A stretch of DNA of 52,660 nucleotides from an uncultured Clostridia bacterium (GTDB taxonomy: Bacteria > Bacillota > Clostridia > Oscillospirales > Acutalibacteraceae). The DNA is taken from contig CALWVB010000103.1 of assembly GCA_944384895.1 (NCBI GenBank), positions 1-52,660 on the forward strand, read 5' to 3'. Below the pieces are notes generated by a model. That model had not been told where the DNA came from. It worked only from the letters and a program-made list of their open reading frames with translations, and made no database searches. Position 1 is the stretch's first letter, and each line of letters starts with the position of its first letter. Shown here one piece after another: positions 17,138 to 26,222 of this stretch. Position numbers and translations under genes: made by a program.

Positions 17138-17770
17138 ATGAAAAAGATAATAATTATTGGCGCCGGTGGATTTGGACGCGAATTATTACAATGGATAAAG
17201 GATATAAATGCAGTCAAGCCAACATGGGAAATCGCTGGATTTATTGATGATAATCTTAATGCGCTTGATAAAATTGAATGTGATTATAAAATTATTGGAA
17301 CAATATCAGATTGGCAGCCAAAAGAAGATGAAGAATTTGCTTTAGCATTAGGTGCGCCTGAAATAAAAGAAAAAATATCAAAAATGATGAAACAACGCGG
17401 AGCAAGATTTCCAGCTATTATACATCCAACCGCTATTATTACTCCATTTAGTACATATGGAGAAGGGCTTGTAATGTTTCCTTATTCAAAATTATCTGTA
17501 AATTCCTGCGTTGGAGATTTTGTAACAATATTATCATCCGGAGTAGGACATGATGTACAGATTGGCGATTATACGACAATAAGCGGAATGTGCAGCGTAT
17601 TGAGAAATGTAACTATTGGCAAACGGGTATTTCTTGCCGCGGGCGTATCATTAGCTCAGGATGTTATTATAGGTGACGATGTATATATAGGTTTAGGAAG
17701 CGTTGTATTAAAAGATATAAAACAAAACGCACGTGTATTTGGTAATCCAGCACGGGTTATGCCAAAGTAA
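17138..17770 (+). CDS. Left-handed beta-helix sugar acetyltransferase (PglD-like)
   Basis: A 210-aa NeuD/PglD-family acetyltransferase. The N-terminal UDP-sugar-binding Rossmann-like part (IIIIGAGGFGRELLQW) spans to about 75. A hexapeptide-repeat helix follows, with GHDVQIGDYTTISGMCSVLRN providing the catalytic His region, and it ends GNPARVMPK. It would acetylate the C4 amine, completing a diacetyl-bacillosamine-type sugar. The ATG at 17138 gives the normal family N-terminus; a GTG at 17111 adds nine unconserved residues. Neither has a strong ribosome site. The gap before it (about 100 bp) is unremarkable. Confidence 0.88.
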   Translation: MKKIIIIGAGGFGRELLQWIKDINAVKPTWEIAGFIDDNLNALDKIECDYKIIGTISDWQPKEDEEFALALGAPEIKEKISKMMKQRGARFPAIIHPTAIITPFSTYGEGLVMFPYSKLSVNSCVGDFVTILSSGVGHDVQIGDYTTISGMCSVLRNVTIGKRVFLAAGVSLAQDVIIGDDVYIGLGSVVLKDIKQNARVFGNPARVMPK

Positions 17771-17896
17771 AAAAATTTTAGCAGGATTATTTAGACAAAG
17801 CTATATTATCCTAAATCAAACAATATATAAAAATGAAAGTAAAAATATGCAATATTTGTTATGTGTAATATCCCTAGTTACGATACCGTAAAAAAG

Positions 17897-18068
17897 GGGG
17901 CGCCTGCGTGCAACCATATGAAATATGGTTGCCGAATGCAAAATAATTTGCTAAATAAAGATGATGGGTATTTAGAATAATGCTAGTTTCTCTTATTAAC
18001 TCAGCCTGAATATTTAAGAAATTATTTTGCGTAAAGCGCATCCAAAGGATGCGCTGCGCAGGCGCCCC
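17897..18068 (+). repeat. Cloverleaf repeat, copy B (longer unit about 17797-18160)
   Basis: The 172-bp core lies in the 431-bp gap between the acetyltransferase and acyl-AMP ligase genes. Outer stem GGGGCGCCTGCG (17897-17908) pairs with 18057-18068. Arm 1 is GCAACCATAT-GAA-ATATGGTTGC (17910-17932). The inner stem is 17938-17949 with 18019-18030. Arm 2 is AGCGCATCC-AAA-GGATGCGCT (18035-18055). Similarity to copies C and G continues about 100 bp to each side, from AAAGCTATATTATCC to TTTAAATTATCTTAGA. TTAGACAAA occurs at both ends (17791-17799, 18154-18162), a possible target duplication. Confidence 0.93.
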
Positions 18069-18201
18069 CTATAAACGGTACTTTTACATTATATTTTGTT
18101 TTTTTATTTTAGTTTTATTATTTATTCTTTTGTTTTAAATGCTTTAAATTATCTTAGACAAATTTATAAAAGATTATTTTTTTGAAAGGAAATATATAAA
18201 C

Positions 18202-19731
18202 ATGCCTCGGTTGACAGATTTATTTTATAATAGTGCGAACAAATATCCGGGAAAACAAGCTATTTGGTGCGATGGGAATAGTATGACTTATGATCAATTG
18301 TCAACTTCAGTCAGCCAATGTGCTAATTTTCTTTCACAAAATGGCATTAAATATAAAGATCATATCGGAATACCAATGAATAATAGTATAGAATCTGTTG
18401 TTTTAATTTTAGCTGCAGCTGAGATTGGTGCAGGTTTAGTTCCTATTAATCCTACTATACCTTATCCTGCAATTGAAGCTGCATTTAATACTGGAAATGT
18501 AAAACATATTATTGCACGCAAATCATTTTATAAACAGGTAGAAAAAGTAAACGGAAATTTACCAAACGGTTTAAAGCTATGCCTTGATGGAGACTTAGAA
18601 AATATATTGCCTTTTTCTGATATCAATACAGCGCCGGTAAACCGTATGCAAGACAAACGTATTACGGGAGACGAGACTTTATTTTTAACTATGACGTCAG
18701 GTTCTACGGGAAAACCAAAACCTATAAATCTAACGCAAAATAATAAATATGAACGTGCGATGGCACATATAAAATTATACGATATTACAGAAAACGACCG
18801 TATTTTAGCGGCAACACCGTTATATCATTCGCTTGCAGAGCGATTGGTATTGCTTCCATTATTAATAGGCGCAACATCCATATTACTTCCAAGATTTACT
18901 CCTTCCATATGGCTTAACTGCGTATATGAACAAAAGGTCACATTTACTATTGCTGTTACCGCTCAATTAAGCCAGATAGCCCAGCTTTTATCCAGCCCGT
19001 TTATACCGGATATCAGTAGCCTTAGGAGTATAGTGTCTTCATCAGCGCTGTTGGAACCGCATGTTAGAACTGAACTTATTGATAAACTAAAGTGTGATTT
19101 TCATGAAATGTATGGAACATCAGAGACATCTACAGCAACAAGTATAAATTTCAGAGAATCGATTAATAAACAAAAATCAGTTGGACGGGCTATACCTCAA
19201 GCAGATATACGAATAATCCGAGAGGATGAAAGTATAGCCAAAACAAATGAAATTGGTGAAATTGTATGCAAAACAAAGCTAATGTTTGATGGGTATTATA
19301 ATATGCCAAAATTAACTCAATCAGCTTTTACAGACGGATATTTTAAAACAGGCGATTTAGGCCGTTTAGATGAAGACGGGTATTTATATTTCTGCGGGAG
19401 GAAAAAAGAGCTTATTATAACAGGCGGTATAAATGTTTATCCTCAGGATGTAGAACAATGCGTACAGCAAATACCGGATATTGATGAGTGTGCAGCGTTT
19501 TCTTATCCAGACGACCGCCTTGGGGAAGTTGTAGCTTTAGCGGTAGTACTTTCACAAGGGGCGGATACTACAAAACGTATGATACAAACTCATTGCGCTA
19601 GAAATCTAGCGGATTTTCAGCAGCCTCATCACATTTTTATATTGCAATCGCTTCCTAAAAATGCAATGGGGAAACTTATGAAATCAAAAATTATTGAACA
19701 AGTAAGAATAGATGAAATAACGAATAAATAA
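18202..19731 (+). CDS. Acyl-AMP ligase (AMP-binding adenylating enzyme)
   Basis: A 509-aa ANL-superfamily adenylating enzyme. The P-loop-like TMTSGSTGKPKP, the EMYGTSETS motif, TGDLGRLDEDGYLYFCGR, the hinge to the C-terminal domain (KKELIITGGINVYPQD) and a near-terminal catalytic Lys region (PKNAMGKLMKSK) are all present. It should activate a carboxylic acid as acyl-AMP. The acyl carrier protein encoded 16 bp downstream is the likely acceptor, in place of CoA. The acid is unknown; the DAHP synthase downstream hints at an aromatic or shikimate-derived acid, but a fatty or hydroxy acid for N-acylating a sugar is equally possible. AAAGGA ribosome site. Confidence 0.88.
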   Translation: MPRLTDLFYNSANKYPGKQAIWCDGNSMTYDQLSTSVSQCANFLSQNGIKYKDHIGIPMNNSIESVVLILAAAEIGAGLVPINPTIPYPAIEAAFNTGNVKHIIARKSFYKQVEKVNGNLPNGLKLCLDGDLENILPFSDINTAPVNRMQDKRITGDETLFLTMTSGSTGKPKPINLTQNNKYERAMAHIKLYDITENDRILAATPLYHSLAERLVLLPLLIGATSILLPRFTPSIWLNCVYEQKVTFTIAVTAQLSQIAQLLSSPFIPDISSLRSIVSSSALLEPHVRTELIDKLKCDFHEMYGTSETSTATSINFRESINKQKSVGRAIPQADIRIIREDESIAKTNEIGEIVCKTKLMFDGYYNMPKLTQSAFTDGYFKTGDLGRLDEDGYLYFCGRKKELIITGGINVYPQDVEQCVQQIPDIDECAAFSYPDDRLGEVVALAVVLSQGADTTKRMIQTHCARNLADFQQPHHIFILQSLPKNAMGKLMKSKIIEQVRIDEITNK

Positions 19732-19747
19732 AGGAGAAAAAATTAAA

Positions 19748-19993
19748 ATGAATATTGAAGAATTTATTGTTGATTATCTGCAAAGAGAATATACAATACC
19801 TCAAGATGTAGATATATATAATCTTAACTTTGTAGATGAAGCTTATATTGATTCTCTTGGTATGATTAATTTTATTGTAGAACTTGAGGATAATTTTGAT
19901 ATTACATTTACAGATGAAGAAATTGCAAGCGATGAATTTAAAGTTGTTGGAACATTAACAGAACTTATCGAAAAGAAATTGGAGAATAAATAA
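19748..19993 (+). CDS. Acyl carrier protein
   Basis: An 81-aa acidic carrier protein. S36 in YIDSLGMINF is the phosphopantetheine attachment serine. Helix pattern and charge (many Asp and Glu) are typical. AAGGAG precedes the ATG. It follows the acyl-AMP ligase by 16 bp, and its stop overlaps the DAHP synthase start by one base, so ligase, carrier and synthase are almost certainly co-translated. It is probably dedicated to this pathway and separate from housekeeping fatty acid synthesis, judging by location. Confidence 0.9.
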   Translation: MNIEEFIVDYLQREYTIPQDVDIYNLNFVDEAYIDSLGMINFIVELEDNFDITFTDEEIASDEFKVVGTLTELIEKKLENK

Positions 19994-20829
19994 TGAAAAT
20001 TCCCAAATTAACTGGTACGCTGTCAAACAAAATAAAAACGCAGATAAAAATAAATGATATTACTATTGGCAGGGATTTTTTAGTAATAGCCGGGCCATGC
20101 AGCGTAGAATCAGAAGAACAGATTTTATCTGCTGCAAAAGCGGTTAAGGCAGCGGGAGCTAATATGCTTCGCGGAGGTGCGTACAAGCCAAGATCTTCAC
20201 CATATTCATTTCAGGGACTTGGAAGATATGGTTTAGAATATTTAAAAAAAGCCGGACAAGCTGTTGATTTGCCTATTATTACTGAAGTTATTGATACAAG
20301 AGATGTGTATTTAGTCAGCGAATATGCTGATGTATTACAAATCGGCGCGCGTAATATGCAAAATTTTTCTCTTTTAGTTGAAGTAGGAAAGACTAAAAAA
20401 CCAGTTTTATTAAAAAGAGGATTATATGCAACAATTGAAGAATGGCTTAATTGTGCGGAATATATTTTAAAAGAAGGCAATCCAAATGTTATCCTTTGTG
20501 AGAGGGGTATACGTACAATTGAGACATATACGCGCAATACATTAGATTTAAGTGCAGTAGCAGCAGTAAAACGTATGACCCATTTACCTGTTATAGTAGA
20601 TCCTTCACATGCAACAGGACGGGTAGAATTAATTGGGGATATGAGCCTATCCTCTATTATGGCAGGATGCGATGGATTGGAAATTGAAGTACATCCGTGT
20701 CCGGGCAAAGCGTTAAGCGACGCAGAGCAGCAATTAGATCCAGAACAATTTAAAAAATTAATGCGTCGTATTAATCTTACACGTGAATTACGTAACTTGT
20801 TAGAGGATAATGAAATATGCCCAGAATAA
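19993..20829 (+). CDS. aroF: 3-deoxy-7-phosphoheptulonate synthase-like enzyme (type I-beta)
   Basis: A 278-aa DAHP synthase-family TIM barrel. Family motifs are clear: IAGPCSVESEEQI, GGAYKPRSSPYSFQG, QIGARNMQNF, KPVLLKRG, and near the end VDPSHATGR and GLEIEVHPCP. It would condense phosphoenolpyruvate with erythrose 4-phosphate. No ACT or chorismate mutase regulatory domain is attached and no other shikimate gene is in the window. Its coupling to an acyl ligase and a carrier protein inside a glycan locus is unusual and suggests local supply of a precursor. It could also act on another aldose phosphate. Confidence 0.88.
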   Translation: MKIPKLTGTLSNKIKTQIKINDITIGRDFLVIAGPCSVESEEQILSAAKAVKAAGANMLRGGAYKPRSSPYSFQGLGRYGLEYLKKAGQAVDLPIITEVIDTRDVYLVSEYADVLQIGARNMQNFSLLVEVGKTKKPVLLKRGLYATIEEWLNCAEYILKEGNPNVILCERGIRTIETYTRNTLDLSAVAAVKRMTHLPVIVDPSHATGRVELIGDMSLSSIMAGCDGLEIEVHPCPGKALSDAEQQLDPEQFKKLMRRINLTRELRNLLEDNEICPE

Positions 20830-20847
20830 AATAAGGAGACTTTTTTT

Positions 20848-21954
20848 ATGAGAATTCTTGTATATGGTTGTGCAGGGCATCTCTATGGCGGAATTGAAAG
20901 CTTTCTTTTAAATATGAATGAGCATATGAGTAAGGATTGTATATTCGATTATATTATTATAGGGGATATATGTTTACATAAAGAAAGGATACAAAAAAGG
21001 GGCGGGAATATTTTTCATATCCCAAGCCCTAAGAAAAATCCATTTAAGCATATATCTATGCTGTGGAAAATATTAAAAAATCAAAGAAAACAAACTGATA
21101 TACTATATTTTAACCTTTATTCAGACGCATATATTTTACCTATTTGGATGGCAAAATTATGCGGTTATAAAGTTATTTTGCATGCGCATAACAACGGATT
21201 GCAAAGCAAAGGAAGAATATATTCGCTGCTGCATAATATTGGAAAAAATTTATTAAAATTAGGGAAATATATCAGATGGACTAATTCGATTATATCTGCA
21301 AAATATATGTTTGGGGAAAAGATTAAGGCTGAAATTATTTATAATGCCATTGTGCCGGAAAAATTTCGATTTAATCCGGTTATTCGTGAAAAAGTTAGAA
21401 AAGAACTTAATGCGGATAATGGATATATAATTGGATTTGTAGGGAGATTAGAAAGCCAGAAAAATCCTTTGTTTTTGTTGAACATATTCAATGAAGTATT
21501 GAAAAAGCGTTCTGATGCTATACTCTGGATAGCAGGAGAAGGAAGCCTGAAAAAAAGTATGGATGAAAAAATAAAAACGCTTAACATAGAAAATAAAGTA
21601 AAATTTTTAGGGCATCGCAATGATATCAACCAGCTTATGCAGGGAATGGATGTATTTATTCTTCCGTCATTATTTGAAGGTTTAGGAATTGTTTTGATTG
21701 AGGCACAAGCTGCTGGCCTTAATTGTATAGCGTCCAATACGGTTGCTATGGAAACCAAGATTACGGAAAATATAGAATATATTTCTTTAAATGAAAGCGC
21801 TAAAGCTTGGGCAGGACATTGTATAAAGCCAGAAATAGGCACGGAGAAACGATTAAAGGCAAATGATAAAATACAAAAATCTGCTTTTAATATAAAAAAT
21901 GAAGCTGCAAGAATGGAACAGCTTTTTTATCTTATAAATAAAGAACAGGAGTAA
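20848..21954 (+). CDS. GT4-family glycosyltransferase
   Basis: A 368-aa retaining glycosyltransferase of the GT-B fold. The N-terminal acceptor domain starts ILVYGCAGHLYGGIESF. In the C-terminal nucleotide-sugar domain are IGFVGRLESQKNP, VKFLGHRNDI and the EX7E-type stretch SLFEGLGIVLIEAQAAGL. It is cytoplasmic or membrane-associated and should extend the undecaprenyl-linked oligosaccharide. It is the only ordinary glycosyltransferase in the locus, which suggests a short repeat unit or additional transferases elsewhere. AAGGAG ribosome site; 6 bp to the polymerase gene. Confidence 0.9.
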   Translation: MRILVYGCAGHLYGGIESFLLNMNEHMSKDCIFDYIIIGDICLHKERIQKRGGNIFHIPSPKKNPFKHISMLWKILKNQRKQTDILYFNLYSDAYILPIWMAKLCGYKVILHAHNNGLQSKGRIYSLLHNIGKNLLKLGKYIRWTNSIISAKYMFGEKIKAEIIYNAIVPEKFRFNPVIREKVRKELNADNGYIIGFVGRLESQKNPLFLLNIFNEVLKKRSDAILWIAGEGSLKKSMDEKIKTLNIENKVKFLGHRNDINQLMQGMDVFILPSLFEGLGIVLIEAQAAGLNCIASNTVAMETKITENIEYISLNESAKAWAGHCIKPEIGTEKRLKANDKIQKSAFNIKNEAARMEQLFYLINKEQE

Positions 21955-21960
21955 ATCCTA

Positions 21961-23202
21961 TTGAAACAATATGTACTTAAACAACCATATAGTCTTTATA
22001 TAACGTTAAAGGATGTATATTCTGTTATTATAGCTTTATTGCCGGTTATTATGATATATAATGTACCGATTGTTAATAAAGGCTTATCTACTATACTTCT
22101 GGGAATATTTTTGCCATATGCGCTTTATTGCATAATAAAACCGCCGTTAGCAAAGCTTTGGATATTAATACCGTTTATTGTTTTTATGATTTATATAATA
22201 TTCCGAAGCAGGGGTGATTTAACCAATATTTTCTTAATGTCTGTTGTATGTATACATGCATTAGGAGCAGCTAATAACTCAATTAATATATCTTTATTAA
22301 GAAAAACAATTGAAATTGCAGCAATAATAGCATCGGCATTAGTTATTATACAAACAATTTTATATTATTTATTTGGAGCAGAAGTTGAATTTATAATAAA
22401 ACCGTTGGTATTACAGGATATGCAGTATTATTTTTATAAAGAAAGCGGGACGCTTTACAGGCCATGCGCATTTTTTATGGAACCATCACATTTTGTACAA
22501 TTTTCAGCAGTTGCTTTAATATCAACGCTTTTTCCGGAAAATCAAGGAGCAAAAATAAAATTAATAAAGGCTGCATTTATTGTTTTAGGTAGTATGCTTA
22601 CTACATCAGGTATGGGAATCATGATGTGTTTAGGTATATTATTATGGTATTTTTTAAATAGTGCATTAAAGAATTTACGTAAGAATTTTGCAATAGGAAT
22701 GACTGTATTATTAGGCGGAATAATCTTTTTAGCAGTAGTATTTATATTTTTAATGCAGTTTGATTTCTTTAATTTAGCTATACAGAGGATATTTGGAGAA
22801 GTAGATGGTTATAACGCTATATGGGGAAGAACATTATTTTGGGATAGTACAATAGGCCAGATGCCTGGTGCAGACCGTATAATGGGTTATGGTTCAGTAT
22901 CATTGCCGGATAATTATATGACAGGATTAATGGAACTAATTTATTGTTATGGATATGTAGGCTGTGTATTATTAGTTTTAGCTTTTATGGCGTTATTTTT
23001 TAGCGCGCATAAAAAATGGTATCCTAAAATTCTTTGTTTAATATATTTAGGTTTATTATTAATTGCAAATCTATTTTCTTTTATTATATTGTCATTTTGG
23101 TTTAGCAATATTATCGCTTCAGTTTATGATAAAGCTTCAGATATTACTATGAAAAAAGAACATAAAATAAAAAAGGTGAAAAAATGGAAGTTAATCAGAT
23201 AA
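21961..23202 (+). CDS. Wzy-like polysaccharide polymerase (O-antigen ligase family)
   Basis: A 413-aa integral membrane protein with about ten to twelve hydrophobic helices and a larger outer loop in the second half (about residues 280-330, containing IWGRTLFWDSTIGQMPG). This is the topology of Wzy/O-antigen polymerases. It starts with TTG, supported by an AGGAG ribosome site 9 bases upstream. Family assignment rests on topology and locus position, since Wzy sequences are poorly conserved. Its 3-prime end overlaps the following pyruvyl transferase gene by 19 bp. Confidence 0.75.
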   Translation: MKQYVLKQPYSLYITLKDVYSVIIALLPVIMIYNVPIVNKGLSTILLGIFLPYALYCIIKPPLAKLWILIPFIVFMIYIIFRSRGDLTNIFLMSVVCIHALGAANNSINISLLRKTIEIAAIIASALVIIQTILYYLFGAEVEFIIKPLVLQDMQYYFYKESGTLYRPCAFFMEPSHFVQFSAVALISTLFPENQGAKIKLIKAAFIVLGSMLTTSGMGIMMCLGILLWYFLNSALKNLRKNFAIGMTVLLGGIIFLAVVFIFLMQFDFFNLAIQRIFGEVDGYNAIWGRTLFWDSTIGQMPGADRIMGYGSVSLPDNYMTGLMELIYCYGYVGCVLLVLAFMALFFSAHKKWYPKILCLIYLGLLLIANLFSFIILSFWFSNIIASVYDKASDITMKKEHKIKKVKKWKLIR

Positions 23203-24299
23203 ATAAAAATACCGATGGTAAAAAAATCGGCATTTTTACATTTTATCGTTATAATTACGGAGCTTTTTTACAAGCTTATGCATTAAGGCAATATCTCGAA
23301 AATTTAGGTTATAACGCTCAACTGGTATATTTTGATTATTCAATATGCGGCATTCCATCAATAAATACACATAATCTGTATTCTTTTGCAAAAACTTTTG
23401 TAATTGCCATGTTAAGATACCATAAACGAAAAGAAAAATATAAATGTTTTGCCAATAGCGCTCAAAGGGTATTAAAAGAATCACAACGTTATAAAAGTAT
23501 TAAAAAACTAAGTAAAAATCTTAATTATGATATTCTTTTGACCGGAAGCGATCAGGTATTTAATCCTAATTTAGCTCCGAAAGGATATTATGTACGAATG
23601 TTAGATTTTCCTGCATCAAAAGGTATTAAAAAAGTATCCTATGCTGCCAGTATAGGATTGGATAAATATCCGGCAAAATATGAAGAAGATTTTCGCCGGT
23701 GTTTATCAACATTTGATGCAGTATCAGTTAGGGAAATACAGGCTGAACAAATTATTAAGCAATATACTGATAAAAAGATTTTACAGCATATTGATCCGAC
23801 ATTTTTATTAAATAAAGAACAATGGGAAACATTTTCTCAGGATTTGCCGGAAAATATAAATGAACCGTTTATTTTTATACATATATTAAAACGCCAACCG
23901 GAATTAATAAAATTTGCAGAACATCTTTCAGTTAAACTGGGCTGTAAAATATTAATGTCTGATCAAAGAGATGTATTTAAAAATGCAATAAAGCTTGATA
24001 AGCCTCTTTCACCGGAACAGTTTATACGCGCTATTATGTCTGCTCAATATGTAGTGACAAATTCTTTTCATGGGATGGTTTTATCTATTAATTTACAACA
24101 AAGAGCGCGTATTTTTATACCAGAAACCGCACCGGCTAGAATTACGGATATATTAGATAATTTCAAATTAAATCGTCTTTGTCAGGATGAACTTCTTTCT
24201 TTAGAAGAAATAAAATCTTTATATTCTTATGCAGATAAAAAAATAAATGAAGGAAGGTTATCTGCGAGAAAGTATTTGCTTTCTCTGAGTGAATTATGA
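23184..24299 (+). CDS. Polysaccharide pyruvyl transferase family protein
   Basis: A 371-aa protein of the CsaB/WcaK-type pyruvyl transferase family, which adds pyruvate ketals from PEP to sugars. Visible features are the N-terminal KIGIFTFYRYNYGAFLQAYA, the donor-site motif LLTGSDQVFNPN, YAASIG, HIDPTFLL and the C-terminal NSFHGMVLS. A second member is encoded at 26768. Overlaps at both ends (19 bp with the polymerase, 4 bp with the flippase) place it firmly in the operon. Confidence 0.85.
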   Translation: MEVNQINKNTDGKKIGIFTFYRYNYGAFLQAYALRQYLENLGYNAQLVYFDYSICGIPSINTHNLYSFAKTFVIAMLRYHKRKEKYKCFANSAQRVLKESQRYKSIKKLSKNLNYDILLTGSDQVFNPNLAPKGYYVRMLDFPASKGIKKVSYAASIGLDKYPAKYEEDFRRCLSTFDAVSVREIQAEQIIKQYTDKKILQHIDPTFLLNKEQWETFSQDLPENINEPFIFIHILKRQPELIKFAEHLSVKLGCKILMSDQRDVFKNAIKLDKPLSPEQFIRAIMSAQYVVTNSFHGMVLSINLQQRARIFIPETAPARITDILDNFKLNRLCQDELLSLEEIKSLYSYADKKINEGRLSARKYLLSLSEL

Positions 24300-25822
24300 T
24301 AAAAAATCAATCTAAATTAACTGCTATGTTTATTTCATATGCAGCCACAGGTATGACTATGGTTGCAAATATTATTTTAAAGCCTTTTTATATCGCACAT
24401 TTCGGCTTGGATGGTTATGGACTGTATACTTATATTTATGCTATTGCTCAATATGCAATTGTTATGGATTTGGGTATTAGTACAGTTATGACTAAATATA
24501 TTACAGAATATAGAAGCAAAAAGGATAAAATAGGTGAAAAGAATTTTGCATTTCATTGTTTATTAATTGTAATAGGCGCTGTAACTATACTCTCGGTTAT
24601 GGGGGTAATTATATATAATTTAATGCCGGGAATTTTATCTAATCGTCCGGCTGAAAGCATTGTATTAGGTATGAAAATGGTTCGCTGGATGTTTTTACAG
24701 ATAGCTGTTGTATTATTCCAGCATTATTTTGACGGTATAATGCTTGCTTATGAAAGATTTAAAGTGGTAAAAGGAATAGCTCTTTTGCGTACTGTTTTAC
24801 GATTTGGGTTAACTTTAGGCCTGATTTTAGGCGGCAATGATGTTGTATCAATAGCTATCGGCGATGCAATAGCTACTATTATATGTGTAATTGTAAGTGT
24901 TATATATGTATTTTTTAATATTAAATTCCGTATGCGGTGGTATCGCTGGGAATTTAAAGTTATGCGTCAAGCTGGAATATTAATGACGGCATTGTTATTG
25001 CAATCGGTTACAACCTATTTTAATAATTCTGTAGGCAAAATACTATTAGGTGCAATGGTAAATGACAGTGCAGTAGCGATATTTGATATTGCTATGACAT
25101 TTATTATGGTTTTAACCGAACTGCCTGTTATTACTAACAGTGTATTTTTACCATCAGTAACTAAATTGGTAGTTAATAATGCTGATGGACATAGATTAAC
25201 TGATGAAGTAATTAAAGTTGGGCGCTATCAGATGCTTATTTGTTCATTAATATTTGGGGGCTTTTTATTATTTGGACAGCATTTCCTTAAATTATGGACA
25301 GGCGAAAATACATTAGTAGCATGGTTTGTTGCATTAATTATGATGATTCCAACAGCTATACCGCTTATTCAGCAAATATGTTTATCTATTTTAACAGCTA
25401 AGGATAAAAGAATATTCCGATCGTTAATATTAATAGGCTGTACAGGCTTGAATTTTGGAATATCAATTGTTTTAATACCTTATTTAGGGATATTCGGTGT
25501 AGCGATTGGTACAGCATTATCATTAATTATTGGAAATATTATCATTATGAATATATATTATAAAAAGAAAATTAAAATAGAAATTGGCCGTATGTTTTGT
25601 GAAATTATGAAGGGGATACTTCCGTGTTTTATAATTACAACGATAGTATGTTCACTTTTATTATTAATCCCGCTGCAAGGATATGTTTGGTTATTTACTG
25701 AAGCTATAATATTTTGTATTGTATTTGCTGTATTATTATATTTTTTCGGTTTAAAATCATATGAAAAAGCACGTGTAGATCATATATTAAAAAGGAGAAA
25801 TATAAGCGGATATAATTCATAA
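24296..25822 (+). CDS. Wzx-type oligosaccharide flippase
   Basis: A 508-aa membrane protein with about 12-14 helices, beginning TAMFISYAATGMTMVANII and with the MOP/PST flippase hallmark FGLDGYGLYTYIYAIAQYA. It would move the lipid-linked repeat across the membrane for the Wzy-like polymerase. The ATG overlaps the stop of the pyruvyl transferase gene. The next 400 bp hold cloverleaf copy C and its flanks. Confidence 0.88.
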   Translation: MIKNQSKLTAMFISYAATGMTMVANIILKPFYIAHFGLDGYGLYTYIYAIAQYAIVMDLGISTVMTKYITEYRSKKDKIGEKNFAFHCLLIVIGAVTILSVMGVIIYNLMPGILSNRPAESIVLGMKMVRWMFLQIAVVLFQHYFDGIMLAYERFKVVKGIALLRTVLRFGLTLGLILGGNDVVSIAIGDAIATIICVIVSVIYVFFNIKFRMRWYRWEFKVMRQAGILMTALLLQSVTTYFNNSVGKILLGAMVNDSAVAIFDIAMTFIMVLTELPVITNSVFLPSVTKLVVNNADGHRLTDEVIKVGRYQMLICSLIFGGFLLFGQHFLKLWTGENTLVAWFVALIMMIPTAIPLIQQICLSILTAKDKRIFRSLILIGCTGLNFGISIVLIPYLGIFGVAIGTALSLIIGNIIIMNIYYKKKIKIEIGRMFCEIMKGILPCFIITTIVCSLLLLIPLQGYVWLFTEAIIFCIVFAVLLYFFGLKSYEKARVDHILKRRNISGYNS

Positions 25823-25960
25823 TAAATATTGTGGATGTGAATGATGTGCCCAATTGTTTTCTAATAATGCATAAAGCTATATTATCCTAAATTAAACAAT
25901 ATATAAAAATATGCATTAAAATATTAAAGAAAACATTTAAAGTTACGATACCGTAAAAAG

Positions 25961-26131
25961 GGGGCGCCTGCGTGCAACCATATGAAATATGGTTGCCAAA
26001 TGCAAAATAATTTGCTCAATAAAGATGATGAGTATTTAAGATAATACTAGTTTCTTTTATTAACTCAGCCTGAGTATTAAAAAATTATTTTGCGTAAAGC
26101 GCATCCAAAGGATGCGCTGCGCAGGCGCCCC
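25961..26131 (+). repeat. Cloverleaf repeat, copy C (longer unit about 25872-26221)
   Basis: The 171-bp core is nearly identical to copy B. Outer stem 25961-25972 pairs with 26120-26131. Arm 1 is GCAACCATAT-GAA-ATATGGTTGC (25974-25996). The inner stem is 26002-26013 with 26082-26093. Arm 2 is AGCGCATCC-AAA-GGATGCGCT (26098-26118). The flanks GTTACGATACCGT (left) and ATAAACGGTACTTTT (right) match copy B. AATGCA appears at both outer ends (25866-25871, 26222-26227). The copy abuts the decayed gene that starts near 26223. Confidence 0.93.
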
Positions 26132-26222
26132 CATAAACGGTACTTTTACATTATCTGTTGCTTTTTATACTAGATTTATTATTTATAATTTTAGTTTTGA
26201 GTGATTTAAATTATCTTAGAAA

